Virus record (IMG/VR): IMGVR_UViG_3300032236_001226
Location: 1 to 24,654 of that record
Length of the DNA: 24,654 bases
DNA from: a virus
Strand: one strand, 5' to 3'
Shown here: piece after piece, positions 6,450 to 10,961 of the stretch
Numbering within the stretch: the first letter of the stretch is position 1
Layout of the letters: each line of letters begins with the position of its first letter
Notes under the pieces: model-generated
Seen by the model: only the letters and a program-made list of their open reading frames with translations
Databases searched by the model: none
Told to the model about the DNA's origin: nothing
Made by a program: the position numbers and the translations under genes

Positions 6450-6473
6450 ATTATAGCAGGCAGGACTGACATT
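6450..6473 (-). promoter_or_regulatory. 24-bp TGTCAG promoter, copy 5
   Basis: AATGTCAGT, six bases, TGC, TATAAT. Its first bases overlap the TAA stop of the 6472-6657 gene, the same arrangement as at 3465. Drives 6416 to 5573. Confidence 0.75.
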
Positions 6474-6657
6474 AGACGAGACGGAAATACGCCTCATCTT
6501 GAGCCAATTCTGCTTCAGCAGTCTTTTCAGACATAGAGATATAATGCTCCCAGCATAGGGTCGGGATGTCTAGGATTGTGTACTCACCATAAGCACACAT
6601 AGAACACATATCCTCATCTGAGAATATGTCATTAAGTGACATGAATTTATCGTTCAT
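6472..6657 (-). CDS. small zinc-finger-like protein
   Basis: The protein has 61 residues from MNDKFMSLND. I chose the ATG at 6657 because CGAAAGGAC precedes it and the promoter at 6682-6705 lies just upstream; a longer frame would run through that promoter. The metal site is C-x2-C, 14 residues, C-x2-H (CSMC ... CWEH). Function unknown. Confidence 0.76.
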   Translation of the reverse strand: MNDKFMSLNDIFSDEDMCSMCAYGEYTILDIPTLCWEHYISMSEKTAEAELAQDEAYFRLV

Positions 6658-6681
6658 TAGTTGTCCTTTCGTTATGCCGTA

Positions 6682-6705
6682 ATTATAGCAGAATAGACTG
6701 ACATT
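6682..6705 (-). promoter_or_regulatory. 24-bp TGTCAG promoter, copy 6
   Basis: AATGTCAGT, six bases, TGC, TATAAT on the minus strand, followed by the leader GGCATAACGAAAGGA that recurs at other copies. No -35 hexamer. Drives 6472-6657. Confidence 0.76.
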
Positions 6706-6712
6706 CTCCACC

Positions 6713-6775
6713 CGACACGCCGAGATCACGAGAGACTAATATCACATCGTAACCGACACGCCCGAGCGGGCGCGG
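6713..6775. repeat. intergenic composite repeat, site D
   Basis: Two CGACACGCC copies (6713-6721, 6754-6762). The second is preceded by ATATCACATCGTAA and followed by the CGAGCGGGCGCGGC hairpin arm, as at site C. It lies between the 37-residue gene stop and the promoter at 6682-6705. Confidence 0.75.
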
Positions 6776-6786
6776 CCCAGCGTTAG

Positions 6787-6900
6787 CTAATTGTCAAACT
6801 TATTTTTATATTTTTGTTTGCGTGTATATTTCTTTTTATTTTTAATTGCAGTCGCAGCATTACTACGACGCAATTCTTGAATTCTCTTTACTTTTTCCAT
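6787..6900 (-). CDS. 37-residue very basic microprotein
   Basis: The frame starts MEKVKRIQELRRSNAATAI and continues with a run rich in Lys, Arg and Tyr (NKKKYTRKQKYKNKFDN). The high positive charge suggests nucleic-acid or ribosome binding. The ATG lies 4 nt after the stop of the Cys-rich gene, with AAAGG upstream. Last gene of the 7790-to-6787 unit. No homologue is recognised. Confidence 0.62.
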   Translation of the reverse strand: MEKVKRIQELRRSNAATAIKNKKKYTRKQKYKNKFDN

Positions 6901-6904
6901 CAGT

Positions 6905-6988
6905 TTACCTTTCATCTTTTTTTCTATGGACAGGACACAAAGAACAACGCCAACCGCACACTTCACTTTGGAAATCGCAACCGCACAT
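6905..6988 (-). CDS. 27-residue Cys-rich microprotein
   Basis: The sequence opens MCGCDFQSEVCGWRC and continues SLCPVHRKKDER. It has five cysteines and a histidine in the first 21 residues, spaced to bind one zinc ion. The start is fixed by TAATG overlap with the 69-residue gene; the stop lies 4 nt before the next ATG. Coupling on both sides makes translation likely. Function unknown. Confidence 0.62.
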   Translation of the reverse strand: MCGCDFQSEVCGWRCSLCPVHRKKDER

Positions 6989-7197
6989 TATCTTTCCACG
7001 ACCTTTCTATCCTTACGATAAAATATCTTTGTGTAACACTTACCGCTAGGCGTATACATATTTACAGTTGAGTATTCATCTGCAAAACCCCAGTCAATAT
7101 ATTTTGCAAACTCTTTATGTGCTTGCAATTCATCTGAATATTGGAACACATAATTTGGTGCTGTTGCTTCATCATAGGTTACAGTAATTTTATACAT
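6988..7197 (-). CDS. hypothetical small beta protein
   Basis: The protein has 69 residues (MYKITVTYDEATAPNYVFQY...). It has beta strands around a helix and a basic end (FYRKDRKVVER). GAGGAAGC serves as ribosome-binding site. It overlaps the preceding gene by 8 nt. No family is recognised. Confidence 0.75.
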   Translation of the reverse strand: MYKITVTYDEATAPNYVFQYSDELQAHKEFAKYIDWGFADEYSTVNMYTPSGKCYTKIFYRKDRKVVER

Positions 7198-7417
7198 TTG
7201 CTTCCTCTACATCTAGTCCGTATATTTCTATCATATCTTCTTGATTTTCTATTACATATTGTGCGAATTCATCACACCACTTATGCCAATCATAGAATTC
7301 ATTACCTAAGCCCCAAGCATTAAAAAATTCTAGCCAGTCATATGCGAAATCTAAAGTGCTGATATTTGCGTCAGCATAGTAATCAAAAATCTTTTGACCA
7401 TTTCCTGTTTGTGCCAT
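7190..7417 (-). CDS. hypothetical aromatic-rich acidic protein
   Basis: The protein has 75 residues, helical and rich in Trp, Tyr and Phe (FAYDWLEFFNAWGLGNEFYD, then WHKWCDEFAQYV). It is strongly acidic at the end. Two bases separate its ATG from the preceding stop, and it overlaps the next gene by 8 nt. Function unknown. Confidence 0.75.
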   Translation of the reverse strand: MAQTGNGQKIFDYYADANISTLDFAYDWLEFFNAWGLGNEFYDWHKWCDEFAQYVIENQEDMIEIYGLDVEEANV

Positions 7418-7419
7418 AA

Positions 7420-7572
7420 TTAAGCCCCCATAATTCCATCAGTAAAATCCTCGTCTGCTGAAACGCAAGAACAAGGCTCTACCGAATATTCTTCATCTGA
7501 ACCATAAAATAAAAATCCAGCACCGCCACAATCATCACAAGCAACGGCAATAATTTCTTTTAGATTATTCAT
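7420..7572 (-). CDS. small zinc-ribbon-like protein
   Basis: The protein has 50 residues (MNNLKEIIAVACDDCGGAG...). It carries CDDCGG and, after about 20 residues, CSC, a likely zinc or DnaJ-like half-knuckle. The start is set by TAATG overlap with the upstream gene. The C-terminus is acidic. Function unknown. Confidence 0.7.
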   Translation of the reverse strand: MNNLKEIIAVACDDCGGAGFLFYGSDEEYSVEPCSCVSADEDFTDGIMGA

Positions 7573-7790
7573 TAGTATTTATCCTCTCCGTCAATTCCGA
7601 CATAAATTGTTGTCCAGAAATCTGGCTTAGGAAATCCCTCGCCGTTCCAATGTGGGCGAACCTTTACGGCATAAGACAAGATACTTTTATCACGAATAAA
7701 AATATCGGTACGGCGGTCTGCGTACTGAATAAGTCCTTGACCTTGTGATGACTTTACGAATTTGCCTTCTAGGGCTTCTGAGATTAGCAT
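7572..7790 (-). CDS. hypothetical protein
   Basis: The protein has 72 residues from MLISEALEGKFVKSSQGQG. I prefer the ATG at 7790 (AGAAGGTAGC upstream, after the promoter at 7823-7846) over longer frames through the promoter. It has several beta strands (ILSYAVKVRPHWNG, WTTIYVGIDG). It is the first gene of a six-gene unit. The ATG starts just after the stop of the 38-residue gene. Confidence 0.73.
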   Translation of the reverse strand: MLISEALEGKFVKSSQGQGLIQYADRRTDIFIRDKSILSYAVKVRPHWNGEGFPKPDFWTTIYVGIDGEDKY

Positions 7791-7791
7791 A

Positions 7792-7908
7792 TTATTTGCT
7801 ACCTTCTTTCTTTGTTGTTGATATTGTAGCAGATAGCACTGACATTGCTTCTGCCTTGCTTGCTTGACGGGTGGCTTCAATGTGAGCCTTGAATTCGTCT
7901 AGGTTCAT
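7792..7908 (-). CDS. 38-residue helical microprotein
   Basis: The sequence opens MNLDEFKAHIEATRQASKAE and ends TKKEGSK; it is predicted to be one amphipathic helix with a basic tail. GAAGGTC precedes the ATG and the promoter at 7939-7962 lies upstream. Its 3' half contains the promoter of the next unit (7823-7846) in frame. Its stop lies 1 nt from the next ATG. Confidence 0.6.
   Translation of the reverse strand: MNLDEFKAHIEATRQASKAEAMSVLSATISTTKKEGSK
7823..7846 (-). promoter_or_regulatory. 24-bp TGTCAG promoter, copy 7, inside a gene
   Basis: AATGTCAGT, six bases, TGC, TACAAT. It lies inside the reading frame 7792-7908 and would drive 7790 to 6787. Confidence 0.7.
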
Positions 7909-7938
7909 TTCTGACCTTCTTTCTCTTGATATGCCCCT

Positions 7939-7962
7939 AGTATACCAAAACACACTGACATT
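7939..7962 (-). promoter_or_regulatory. 24-bp TGTCAG promoter, copy 8
   Basis: AATGTCAGT, six bases, TGG, TATACT on the minus strand. Drives the 38-residue gene. Confidence 0.73.
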
Positions 7963-7984
7963 TATCTAATCCAAAATGCACATA

Positions 7985-8062
7985 ATTCGGACATCTTTAT
8001 GTGATAAAACCCACAGTTTTTACGGCGTGTCGTACTTGACAAATCGCTGATCGGGGCGCGGC
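7985..8062. repeat. intergenic composite repeat, site E
   Basis: TCGGACATC, ATGTGA, then GGCGTGTCG at 8024-8032, TACTTGACAAATCGCTGATC and GGGGCGCGGCC. The GGCGTGTCG part is reversed relative to sites C, D and G. CTTGACA..ATCGC.GATCG also occurs, in opposite orientation, next to site C. No gene is seen. Confidence 0.68.
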
Positions 8063-8063
8063 C

Positions 8064-8092
8064 AAAATTTGCAGCTCTTACACTGCAAATCT
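8064..8092. terminator. intrinsic terminator, both directions
   Basis: A 10-bp stem (AAATTTGCAG with CTGCAAATCT, one G-T pair) and an 8-nt loop. On the minus strand it ends in TTTT, 4 nt past the stop at 8096; on the plus strand a longer T-run follows. It closes the 9017-to-8096 unit. Confidence 0.72.
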
Positions 8093-8095
8093 TTT

Positions 8096-8200
8096 TTATT
8101 TTATTTTATCTAAAATCTTTTCTAATTCTTTTAGTTGTTCTAGATTTAAGTGGTCTAGTTGAATTGCGTCTGCAAAACCAAAAATATCTTTATTCTCCAA
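8096..8200 (-). CDS. 34-residue helical microprotein, TTG start
   Basis: The sequence opens MENKDIFGFADAIQL and ends LKELEKILDKIK, a helical leucine- and lysine-rich tail. I prefer the TTG at 8200 because GGGAGG lies 6 nt before it; a longer frame would overlap the whole MTRKDY gene. It overlaps that gene's end by 11 nt. Last gene of its unit. Confidence 0.55.
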   Translation of the reverse strand: MENKDIFGFADAIQLDHLNLEQLKELEKILDKIK

Positions 8201-8381
8201 AGCAAGCCTCCCAAAACTTATCGGAATCAAAATTAGGATTATCCTTCTCAAAATAATAAATAAAGTCCTGAACCAATTCATCAAACTCCGCAACAAGTTG
8301 TGGGTGTGATTCGGAATTGTTACGCTTTAGATATGTATTAAGAATTGAAGCGGTAGCGATGTAGTCTTTACGGGTCATCAT
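8190..8381 (-). CDS. MTRKDY-family small phage protein, paralogue 1
   Basis: The protein has 63 residues. It begins MMTRKDYIATASILNTYLK and ends NPNFDSDKFWEACFGE. This MTRKDY...NP.FD...F..AC pattern belongs to a small protein family common in phages; function unknown. A second copy is at 9452-9634. The start could be either of two adjacent Met codons. It follows the 18-residue membrane peptide gene by 4 nt. Confidence 0.82.
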   Translation of the reverse strand: MMTRKDYIATASILNTYLKRNNSESHPQLVAEFDELVQDFIYYFEKDNPNFDSDKFWEACFGE

Positions 8382-8385
8382 TTAT

Positions 8386-8442
8386 TTATCCAATCAAAAA
8401 AATAGGTAGGGTTACGATTAAAAGAAAAATAGCGGTAAACAT
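8386..8442 (-). CDS. 18-residue membrane microprotein
   Basis: The whole product is MFTAIFLLIVTLPIFLIG, a single hydrophobic helix. The start overlaps the stop of the zinc-ribbon gene (TAATG) and the stop lies 4 nt before the MTRKDY gene. Position and coupling support it, but so short a frame could be only a translational bridge. Confidence 0.5.
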   Translation of the reverse strand: MFTAIFLLIVTLPIFLIG

Positions 8443-8531
8443 TACTTAACACCTTTCAGGCAATTATGACACAATACCCAAAACTTAGGGATTAGGATTG
8501 TCTTACAATTTAAGCACTTATTCTTTTTCAT
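8442..8531 (-). CDS. 29-residue zinc-ribbon microprotein
   Basis: The sequence opens MKKNKCLNCKTILIPKFW and continues VLCHNCLKGVK. Two CxxC knuckles 12 residues apart make a minimal zinc ribbon with a basic surface. It starts directly after the stop of 8532-8726 (TAAATG) and ends in a TAATG overlap. Function unknown. Confidence 0.62.
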   Translation of the reverse strand: MKKNKCLNCKTILIPKFWVLCHNCLKGVK

Positions 8532-8726
8532 TTATTTAACCACACTTTCTATAAACTCTTTTTGGGTACAAGTTAATGCTAAGATTTCTCCCGCATAATT
8601 TACAATACGAGCATTTACAATATCAAAAGCATCATTGACATTTGTAATTTCGTTGATTAGGTAACTCTCATCTAGCCAGATAAAGAGGCAACCACGATAC
8701 AATTCATTTATTAGTTTTAGTGTCAT
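8532..8726 (-). CDS. hypothetical protein
   Basis: The protein has 64 residues (MTLKLINELYRGCLFIWLDE...). It looks alpha/beta (IVNYAGEILALTCTQKEF). AAAGGTCG lies upstream. It overlaps the end of the 43-residue gene by 23 nt. No family is recognised. Confidence 0.72.
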   Translation of the reverse strand: MTLKLINELYRGCLFIWLDESYLINEITNVNDAFDIVNARIVNYAGEILALTCTQKEFIESVVK

Positions 8727-8835
8727 TTGTATAACGACCTTTCTTGATTAGTTCATCTAGTCTTTTGGCTAGAGGGTCAATTTCGCTATCTGACCAATAG
8801 TTTTCTAATTCTAGTTTTTCTACAAAATCACGCAT
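8704..8835 (-). CDS. 43-residue hypothetical protein
   Basis: The sequence opens MRDFVEKLELENYWSDSEID and ends KGRYTNDTKTNK; helical with a basic end. It starts in a TAATG overlap with the preceding gene and overlaps the next by 23 nt in another frame. No family is recognised. Confidence 0.62.
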   Translation of the reverse strand: MRDFVEKLELENYWSDSEIDPLAKRLDELIKKGRYTNDTKTNK

Positions 8836-9017
8836 TATAAGCACTCCACACAATAGCACTTAGGATTTTGACTAAAGAGATATTTAATTAAAATTGAGCG
8901 TTGATAATTGCTCAAACCATAAGTTGATTTACAACCACCATTATTATAATCGTGGATAATGCGATTTTCTAAAACCGCTGAGATATTTAGGGCTAACCCT
9001 ATATTTAGTGTAGTCAT
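8835..9017 (-). CDS. hypothetical protein with C-terminal cysteines
   Basis: The protein has 60 residues from MTTLNIGLALNISAV. The ATG at 9017 is preferred over a GTG three codons upstream because that GTG sits in the GAAAGGTGG ribosome-binding site. The segment NGGCKSTYGLSNYQRSILIK and a CYCVECL tail suggest a metal site. First gene of a six-gene unit (9017 to 8096). Confidence 0.7.
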   Translation of the reverse strand: MTTLNIGLALNISAVLENRIIHDYNNGGCKSTYGLSNYQRSILIKYLFSQNPKCYCVECL

Positions 9018-9051
9018 TTTGACCACCTTTCTTTAGTTTCTAATACTTAGT

Positions 9052-9080
9052 ATCTTAGCAGGTTATATCGGGAAAATCAA
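9052..9080 (-). promoter_or_regulatory. sigma70-type promoter with extended -10
   Basis: TTGATT, 17-bp spacer ending TGC, TAAGAT on the minus strand. It lacks the TGTCAG element. A TCGGG/CCCGA inverted repeat overlaps the -35 region. Drives 9017 to 8096. Confidence 0.6.
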
Positions 9081-9082
9081 CC

Positions 9083-9091
9083 CGACACGCC
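9083..9091. repeat. GGCGTGTCG repeat, site F
   Basis: CGACACGCC on the plus strand, between the stop at 9096 and the promoter at 9052-9080; followed on the minus strand by GGTTGAT, as at site H. Confidence 0.65.
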
Positions 9092-9095
9092 GTTA

Positions 9096-9236
9096 TTAAA
9101 GTGTAATCTGGCTCACATCTAAGCAGTTCCTGCACTCTACTGAAATCTCAGCAGGTGAGACATATTCTTGGTCTACAAGAGCGGGGGCGGAGCAGGTAGG
9201 GCAATCTACCATTTCTATATATTGCAGTGAAGTCAT
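9096..9236 (-). CDS. 46-residue zinc-ribbon protein
   Basis: The sequence opens MTSLQYIEMVDCPTCSAPAL and holds a second knuckle CRNC near the end (VECRNCLDVSQITL), a complete zinc ribbon. The ATG at 9236 has GAAAGGAAG upstream and follows the promoter at 9267-9290; longer frames would read through that promoter. Single-gene unit. Confidence 0.76.
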   Translation of the reverse strand: MTSLQYIEMVDCPTCSAPALVDQEYVSPAEISVECRNCLDVSQITL

Positions 9237-9266
9237 TTTAACTTCCTTTCTTTTCGTTATGCCACT

Positions 9267-9290
9267 ATTGTAGCAGGGGGGTCTGACATT
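9267..9290 (-). promoter_or_regulatory. 24-bp TGTCAG promoter, copy 9
   Basis: AATGTCAGA, six C, TGC, TACAAT, followed by the shared leader GGCATAACGAAA. Drives 9096-9236. Confidence 0.75.
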
Positions 9291-9312
9291 ACCCGCCAGT
9301 ATATGTGTACAA

Positions 9313-9375
9313 ATCGGACATCTTAAAATGTGAATTACAACACACGTAAAGCGACACGCCCGAGCGGGCGCGGGC
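9313..9375. repeat. intergenic composite repeat, site G
   Basis: AATCGGACATC, AATGTGA, ACACACGTAAAG, then CGACACGCC (9352-9360) and the hairpin arm CGAGCGGGCGCGGG. Same order as sites C and D. No gene lies in 9291-9451. Confidence 0.75.
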
Positions 9376-9407
9376 AAAAGTTGAACTTTCAATTAATTAT
9401 TATGGAT

Positions 9408-9442
9408 CAAAAAAGCTGGAGCAGTTTTAATTCTTGCTCAGG
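9408..9442 (-). terminator. intrinsic terminator of the 9452-9634 gene
   Basis: Minus strand CCTGAGCAAGAATTAAAACTGCTCCAGC followed by six T (written here in three parts: CCTGAGCAAG, AATTAAAAC, TGCTCCAGC). GAGCA pairs with TGCTC. It begins 10 nt after the stop. Confidence 0.7.
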
Positions 9443-9451
9443 AATTTTTTT

Positions 9452-9634
9452 TTAATTATGGTTTACAGTTTTAAAACACTCTTCCCAAAATCTATCTGAG
9501 TCAAATCTTTCGTTATCCTCCGCAAACATTTCAGCAAAATCATTTACTAAATCCTCAAACACTTCTAACTTCATTTCGCTGCCGTAAGAATTTAGAATTT
9601 CTGCTGTTGCTACATAGTCTTTTCTTGTCATCAT
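9452..9634 (-). CDS. MTRKDY-family small phage protein, paralogue 2
   Basis: The protein has 60 residues. It begins MMTRKDYVATAEILNSYG and contains DNERFDSDRFWEECF, clearly paralogous to 8190-8381 (same motifs, shorter middle). AAAGGAGAG lies upstream. It forms its own unit with a terminator at 9408-9442 and a promoter at 9684-9692. Family function unknown. Confidence 0.82.
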   Translation of the reverse strand: MMTRKDYVATAEILNSYGSEMKLEVFEDLVNDFAEMFAEDNERFDSDRFWEECFKTVNHN

Positions 9635-9672
9635 TTTTGATTTACTCTCCTTTTATTAGTAGGGCGGATTTC

Positions 9673-9692
9673 TCCGCCCATTTATTATAGCA
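9673..9692 (-). promoter_or_regulatory. extended -10 with hairpin at the transcript start
   Basis: TGC then TATAAT (9689-9684) on the minus strand; no -35 or TGTCAG. The predicted start falls at about 9677, within the hairpin GGGCGGA, loop GAAA, TCCGCCC (9662-9679). The mRNA may begin with this stem-loop, which could protect its 5' end. Confidence 0.5.
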
Positions 9693-9693
9693 T

Positions 9694-9864
9694 TTACTTT
9701 GAGGTTTTCACCATAGCAAAACGATAAGAGCCATTTGCTAGAGTTAAACCAACACGAGTTAGTTTATTGTTGATTGGTGTGAAATCACGAATACGCCCCG
9801 TGATACCTGTCTTGCTTGTTGTAAATAAATCTCCGATTTGATATGTATATCCGTTGAGTGACAT
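9694..9864 (-). CDS. small beta-barrel-like protein, paralogue A
   Basis: The protein has 56 residues (MSLNGYTYQIGDLFTTSKTG...). The pattern YQ[IV]GDLFTT.K...TG.I..., then N...V.L...G..RF, is shared with the gene just upstream at 9949-10110. Alternating beta strands with a GD turn suggest a small SH3/KOW-like barrel. AAAAGGAAAA precedes the ATG. Function unknown. Confidence 0.72.
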   Translation of the reverse strand: MSLNGYTYQIGDLFTTSKTGITGRIRDFTPINNKLTRVGLTLANGSYRFAMVKTSK

Positions 9865-9900
9865 TAGTTTTCCTTTTCTTGTTTTCTTTGTTGGGTTGGT

Positions 9901-9947
9901 TGAGCCTTTTTTAGTCTTGCTCAGGACTTTTAGCGTATCTCGCTAAA
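9901..9947 (-). other. two hairpins between the paralogue genes
   Basis: TTTAGCG/CGCTAAA with a 5-nt loop (9929-9947), directly after the stop at 9949, then a TGAGC/GCTCA stem (9901-9925) of the CCTGAGCAAG type. They could attenuate transcription into 9694-9864 or mark an RNA end. Confidence 0.5.
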
Positions 9948-9948
9948 C

Positions 9949-10110
9949 TTAGATTGTTACTGTGGTGAAGCGTTCCTCACCATCAACATCAAGAAGCACA
10001 AGTGTTGTGTTAGCGTTCTTTGGCTCTATTGCCTTGATTACGCCTGTAACCTTTGACTTCTGTGTTGTGAACAAGTCGCCTACCTGATAAGTCTTATTTG
10101 CTACTGTCAT
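9949..10110 (-). CDS. small beta-barrel-like protein, paralogue B
   Basis: The protein has 53 residues (MTVANKTYQVGDLFTTQKSK...). It shares the GDLFTT.K...TG.I core with 9694-9864 and ends EERFTTVTI. AAAAGGAAAAG lies before the ATG. First gene of a two-gene unit from the promoter at 10146-10169. Tandem duplication is the simplest origin. Function unknown. Confidence 0.72.
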   Translation of the reverse strand: MTVANKTYQVGDLFTTQKSKVTGVIKAIEPKNANTTLVLLDVDGEERFTTVTI

Positions 10111-10145
10111 TGTTTCTTTTCCTTTTCTTTGTTGTTGTTAGTTGT

Positions 10146-10169
10146 ATTCTATCACCTAGCACTGACATT
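10146..10169 (-). promoter_or_regulatory. 24-bp TGTCAG promoter, copy 10
   Basis: AATGTCAGT, six bases, TGA, TAGAAT. It starts 4 nt after the stop of the secreted-peptide gene. Drives 10110 to 9694. Confidence 0.74.
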
Positions 10170-10173
10170 GGTG

Positions 10174-10311
10174 TTAGTGCTTTTTGTGGGTGTAGAAATT
10201 ATAGTGTGTTGTATAGCCCTTGATTGGGCGGGGCTTGATGGTTTTGGCATTAGCACTAGGCATAAAAGCCCATATAACTATTACTGCCCAAATAATATGA
10301 ATATATTTCAT
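10174..10311 (-). CDS. 45-residue secreted or membrane-anchored peptide
   Basis: The first 22 residues look like a Sec signal peptide: MKYIH, a hydrophobic core IIWAVIVIWAF, then MPSANA with a good A-x-A cleavage site. The predicted mature part has 23 residues, is basic and aromatic (KTIKPRPIKGYTTHYNFY, THKKH). The ATG at 10311 overlaps the stop of the 28-residue gene as TAATG; an in-frame ATG at 10329 is an alternative. It may act in the cell envelope or on neighbours. No homologue is recognised. Confidence 0.62.
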   Translation of the reverse strand: MKYIHIIWAVIVIWAFMPSANAKTIKPRPIKGYTTHYNFYTHKKH

Positions 10312-10397
10312 TAGTCTAAGTGACCCCATTTCTTGTTATCATGGATAGTATACACTATGGCACTGACAAGCAATGTTAGTTTAATTATAGTAATCAC
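10311..10397 (-). CDS. 28-residue membrane microprotein, GTG start
   Basis: The sequence opens MITIIKLTLLVSAIVYT (one hydrophobic helix) and ends IHDNKKWGHLD. It starts with GTG overlapping the TAG of the upstream gene (TAGTG) and ends in a TAATG overlap with the secreted-peptide gene. Both couplings support it. The two neighbours may form a membrane-acting pair. Confidence 0.55.
   Translation of the reverse strand: MITIIKLTLLVSAIVYTIHDNKKWGHLD
10347..10370 (-). promoter_or_regulatory. weak 24-bp TGTCAG promoter-like match, inside a gene
   Basis: TTGTCAGT and TATACT have the standard spacing, but the TG of the extended -10 is out of place and the match lies wholly within the 28-residue coding frame. 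It could be an internal promoter for 10174-10311 or chance. Confidence 0.35.
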
Positions 10398-10543
10398 TAG
10401 AGCACCTCATCTACATCAAAATCGGCTACCTTAACGAATACATCAGGCGTATCGCTATCCTCTGCTAGTTCATCTAGCATAGATTGGTATTCATCATTTA
10501 ACTCTGACCAGCGGTCTGTATTTACTTTATCAAAACTATACAT
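10397..10543 (-). CDS. 48-residue acidic protein
   Basis: The sequence opens MYSFDKVNTDRWSELNDEYQ and is strongly acidic to its end (LAEDSDTPDVF, DFDVDEVL). AGGAAAT precedes the ATG. Such acidic small phage proteins can mimic DNA or act as inhibitors, but that is only a possibility here. First of a three-gene unit. Confidence 0.66.
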   Translation of the reverse strand: MYSFDKVNTDRWSELNDEYQSMLDELAEDSDTPDVFVKVADFDVDEVL

Positions 10544-10590
10544 TTTATTTCCTATTCTTTTTATTTCTTTTTATTTAATTTGTTACCCGT

Positions 10591-10614
10591 AGGGTATCAC
10601 ATAAGGCTGACATT
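10591..10614 (-). promoter_or_regulatory. 24-bp TGTCAG promoter, copy 12
   Basis: AATGTCAGC, six bases, TGA, TACCCT: the weakest -10 of the set. TTGAT lies just upstream of the element. Drives 10543 to 10174. Confidence 0.66.
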
Positions 10615-10621
10615 ATCAACA

Positions 10622-10646
10622 CGACACGCCGTTAGGCGGGGTGTGA
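10622..10646. repeat. GGCGTGTCG repeat, site H
   Basis: CGACACGCC at 10622-10630, then GTTA and GGCGGGGTGT, forming an imperfect hairpin. It lies between the stop at 10649 and the promoter at 10591-10614. Confidence 0.65.
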
Positions 10647-10648
10647 TG

Positions 10649-10909
10649 TTAGTCACGCAAGCCATATGTATCATTAACCATAGATTTGATTTGGATATAT
10701 TTAGCCCAGATTAAATAAGCCTCACCTTTATGAGACCACTTCTCTAGGTTATACTTTTCCATAGAGGCGATTTGATTATCATACCAAGCCTTATCATATT
10801 CAGGATTGTAAGACTTACTAGCCTTATCCATAAGTAGAGCATATTCAGCCTCTATCATTTCAGGGGTGATAGTGGCGTATTCTTTTTCCATTTGTTCTAG
10901 TGAAAACAT
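10649..10909 (-). CDS. hypothetical helical protein
   Basis: The protein has 86 residues (MFSLEQMEKEYATITPEMIE...). It is helical and rich in Lys, Glu and Tyr with WYDNQIASMEKYNLEKW and YLIWAKYIQIK segments. GAAAGGAAAAC precedes the ATG. Single-gene unit from the promoter at 10938-10961. No family is recognised. Confidence 0.75.
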   Translation of the reverse strand: MFSLEQMEKEYATITPEMIEAEYALLMDKASKSYNPEYDKAWYDNQIASMEKYNLEKWSHKGEAYLIWAKYIQIKSMVNDTYGLRD

Positions 10910-10937
10910 TTATTGTTTTCCTTTCTTTAGTAGTTTA

Positions 10938-10961
10938 ATTATATCAGGGAGGACTGACACT
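10938..10961 (-). promoter_or_regulatory. 24-bp TGTCAG promoter, copy 13
   Basis: AGTGTCAGT, six bases, TGA, TATAAT; directly after the TAG stop of 10962-11117. Drives 10649-10909. Confidence 0.75.

Noticed and set aside
6814-7071. Plus-strand 85-codon frame in an AT-rich region
   Set aside because: It lies opposite three coupled minus-strand genes and its product is low-complexity Phe/Leu/His-rich sequence.
8096-8296. Longer 66-codon version of the 34-residue gene with a hydrophobic N-terminus
   Set aside because: It would be out-of-frame translation of the MTRKDY gene; a TTG with GGGAGG at the right distance gives a better start.
9376-9407. TTGAAC near 9380 as the T arm of a second tRNA
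   Set aside because: No acceptor or anticodon stem can be formed around it.
4043-10646. Repeated GC-rich blocks as a CRISPR array
   Set aside because: Copies are separated by whole genes, occur in both orientations and lack regular spacers.
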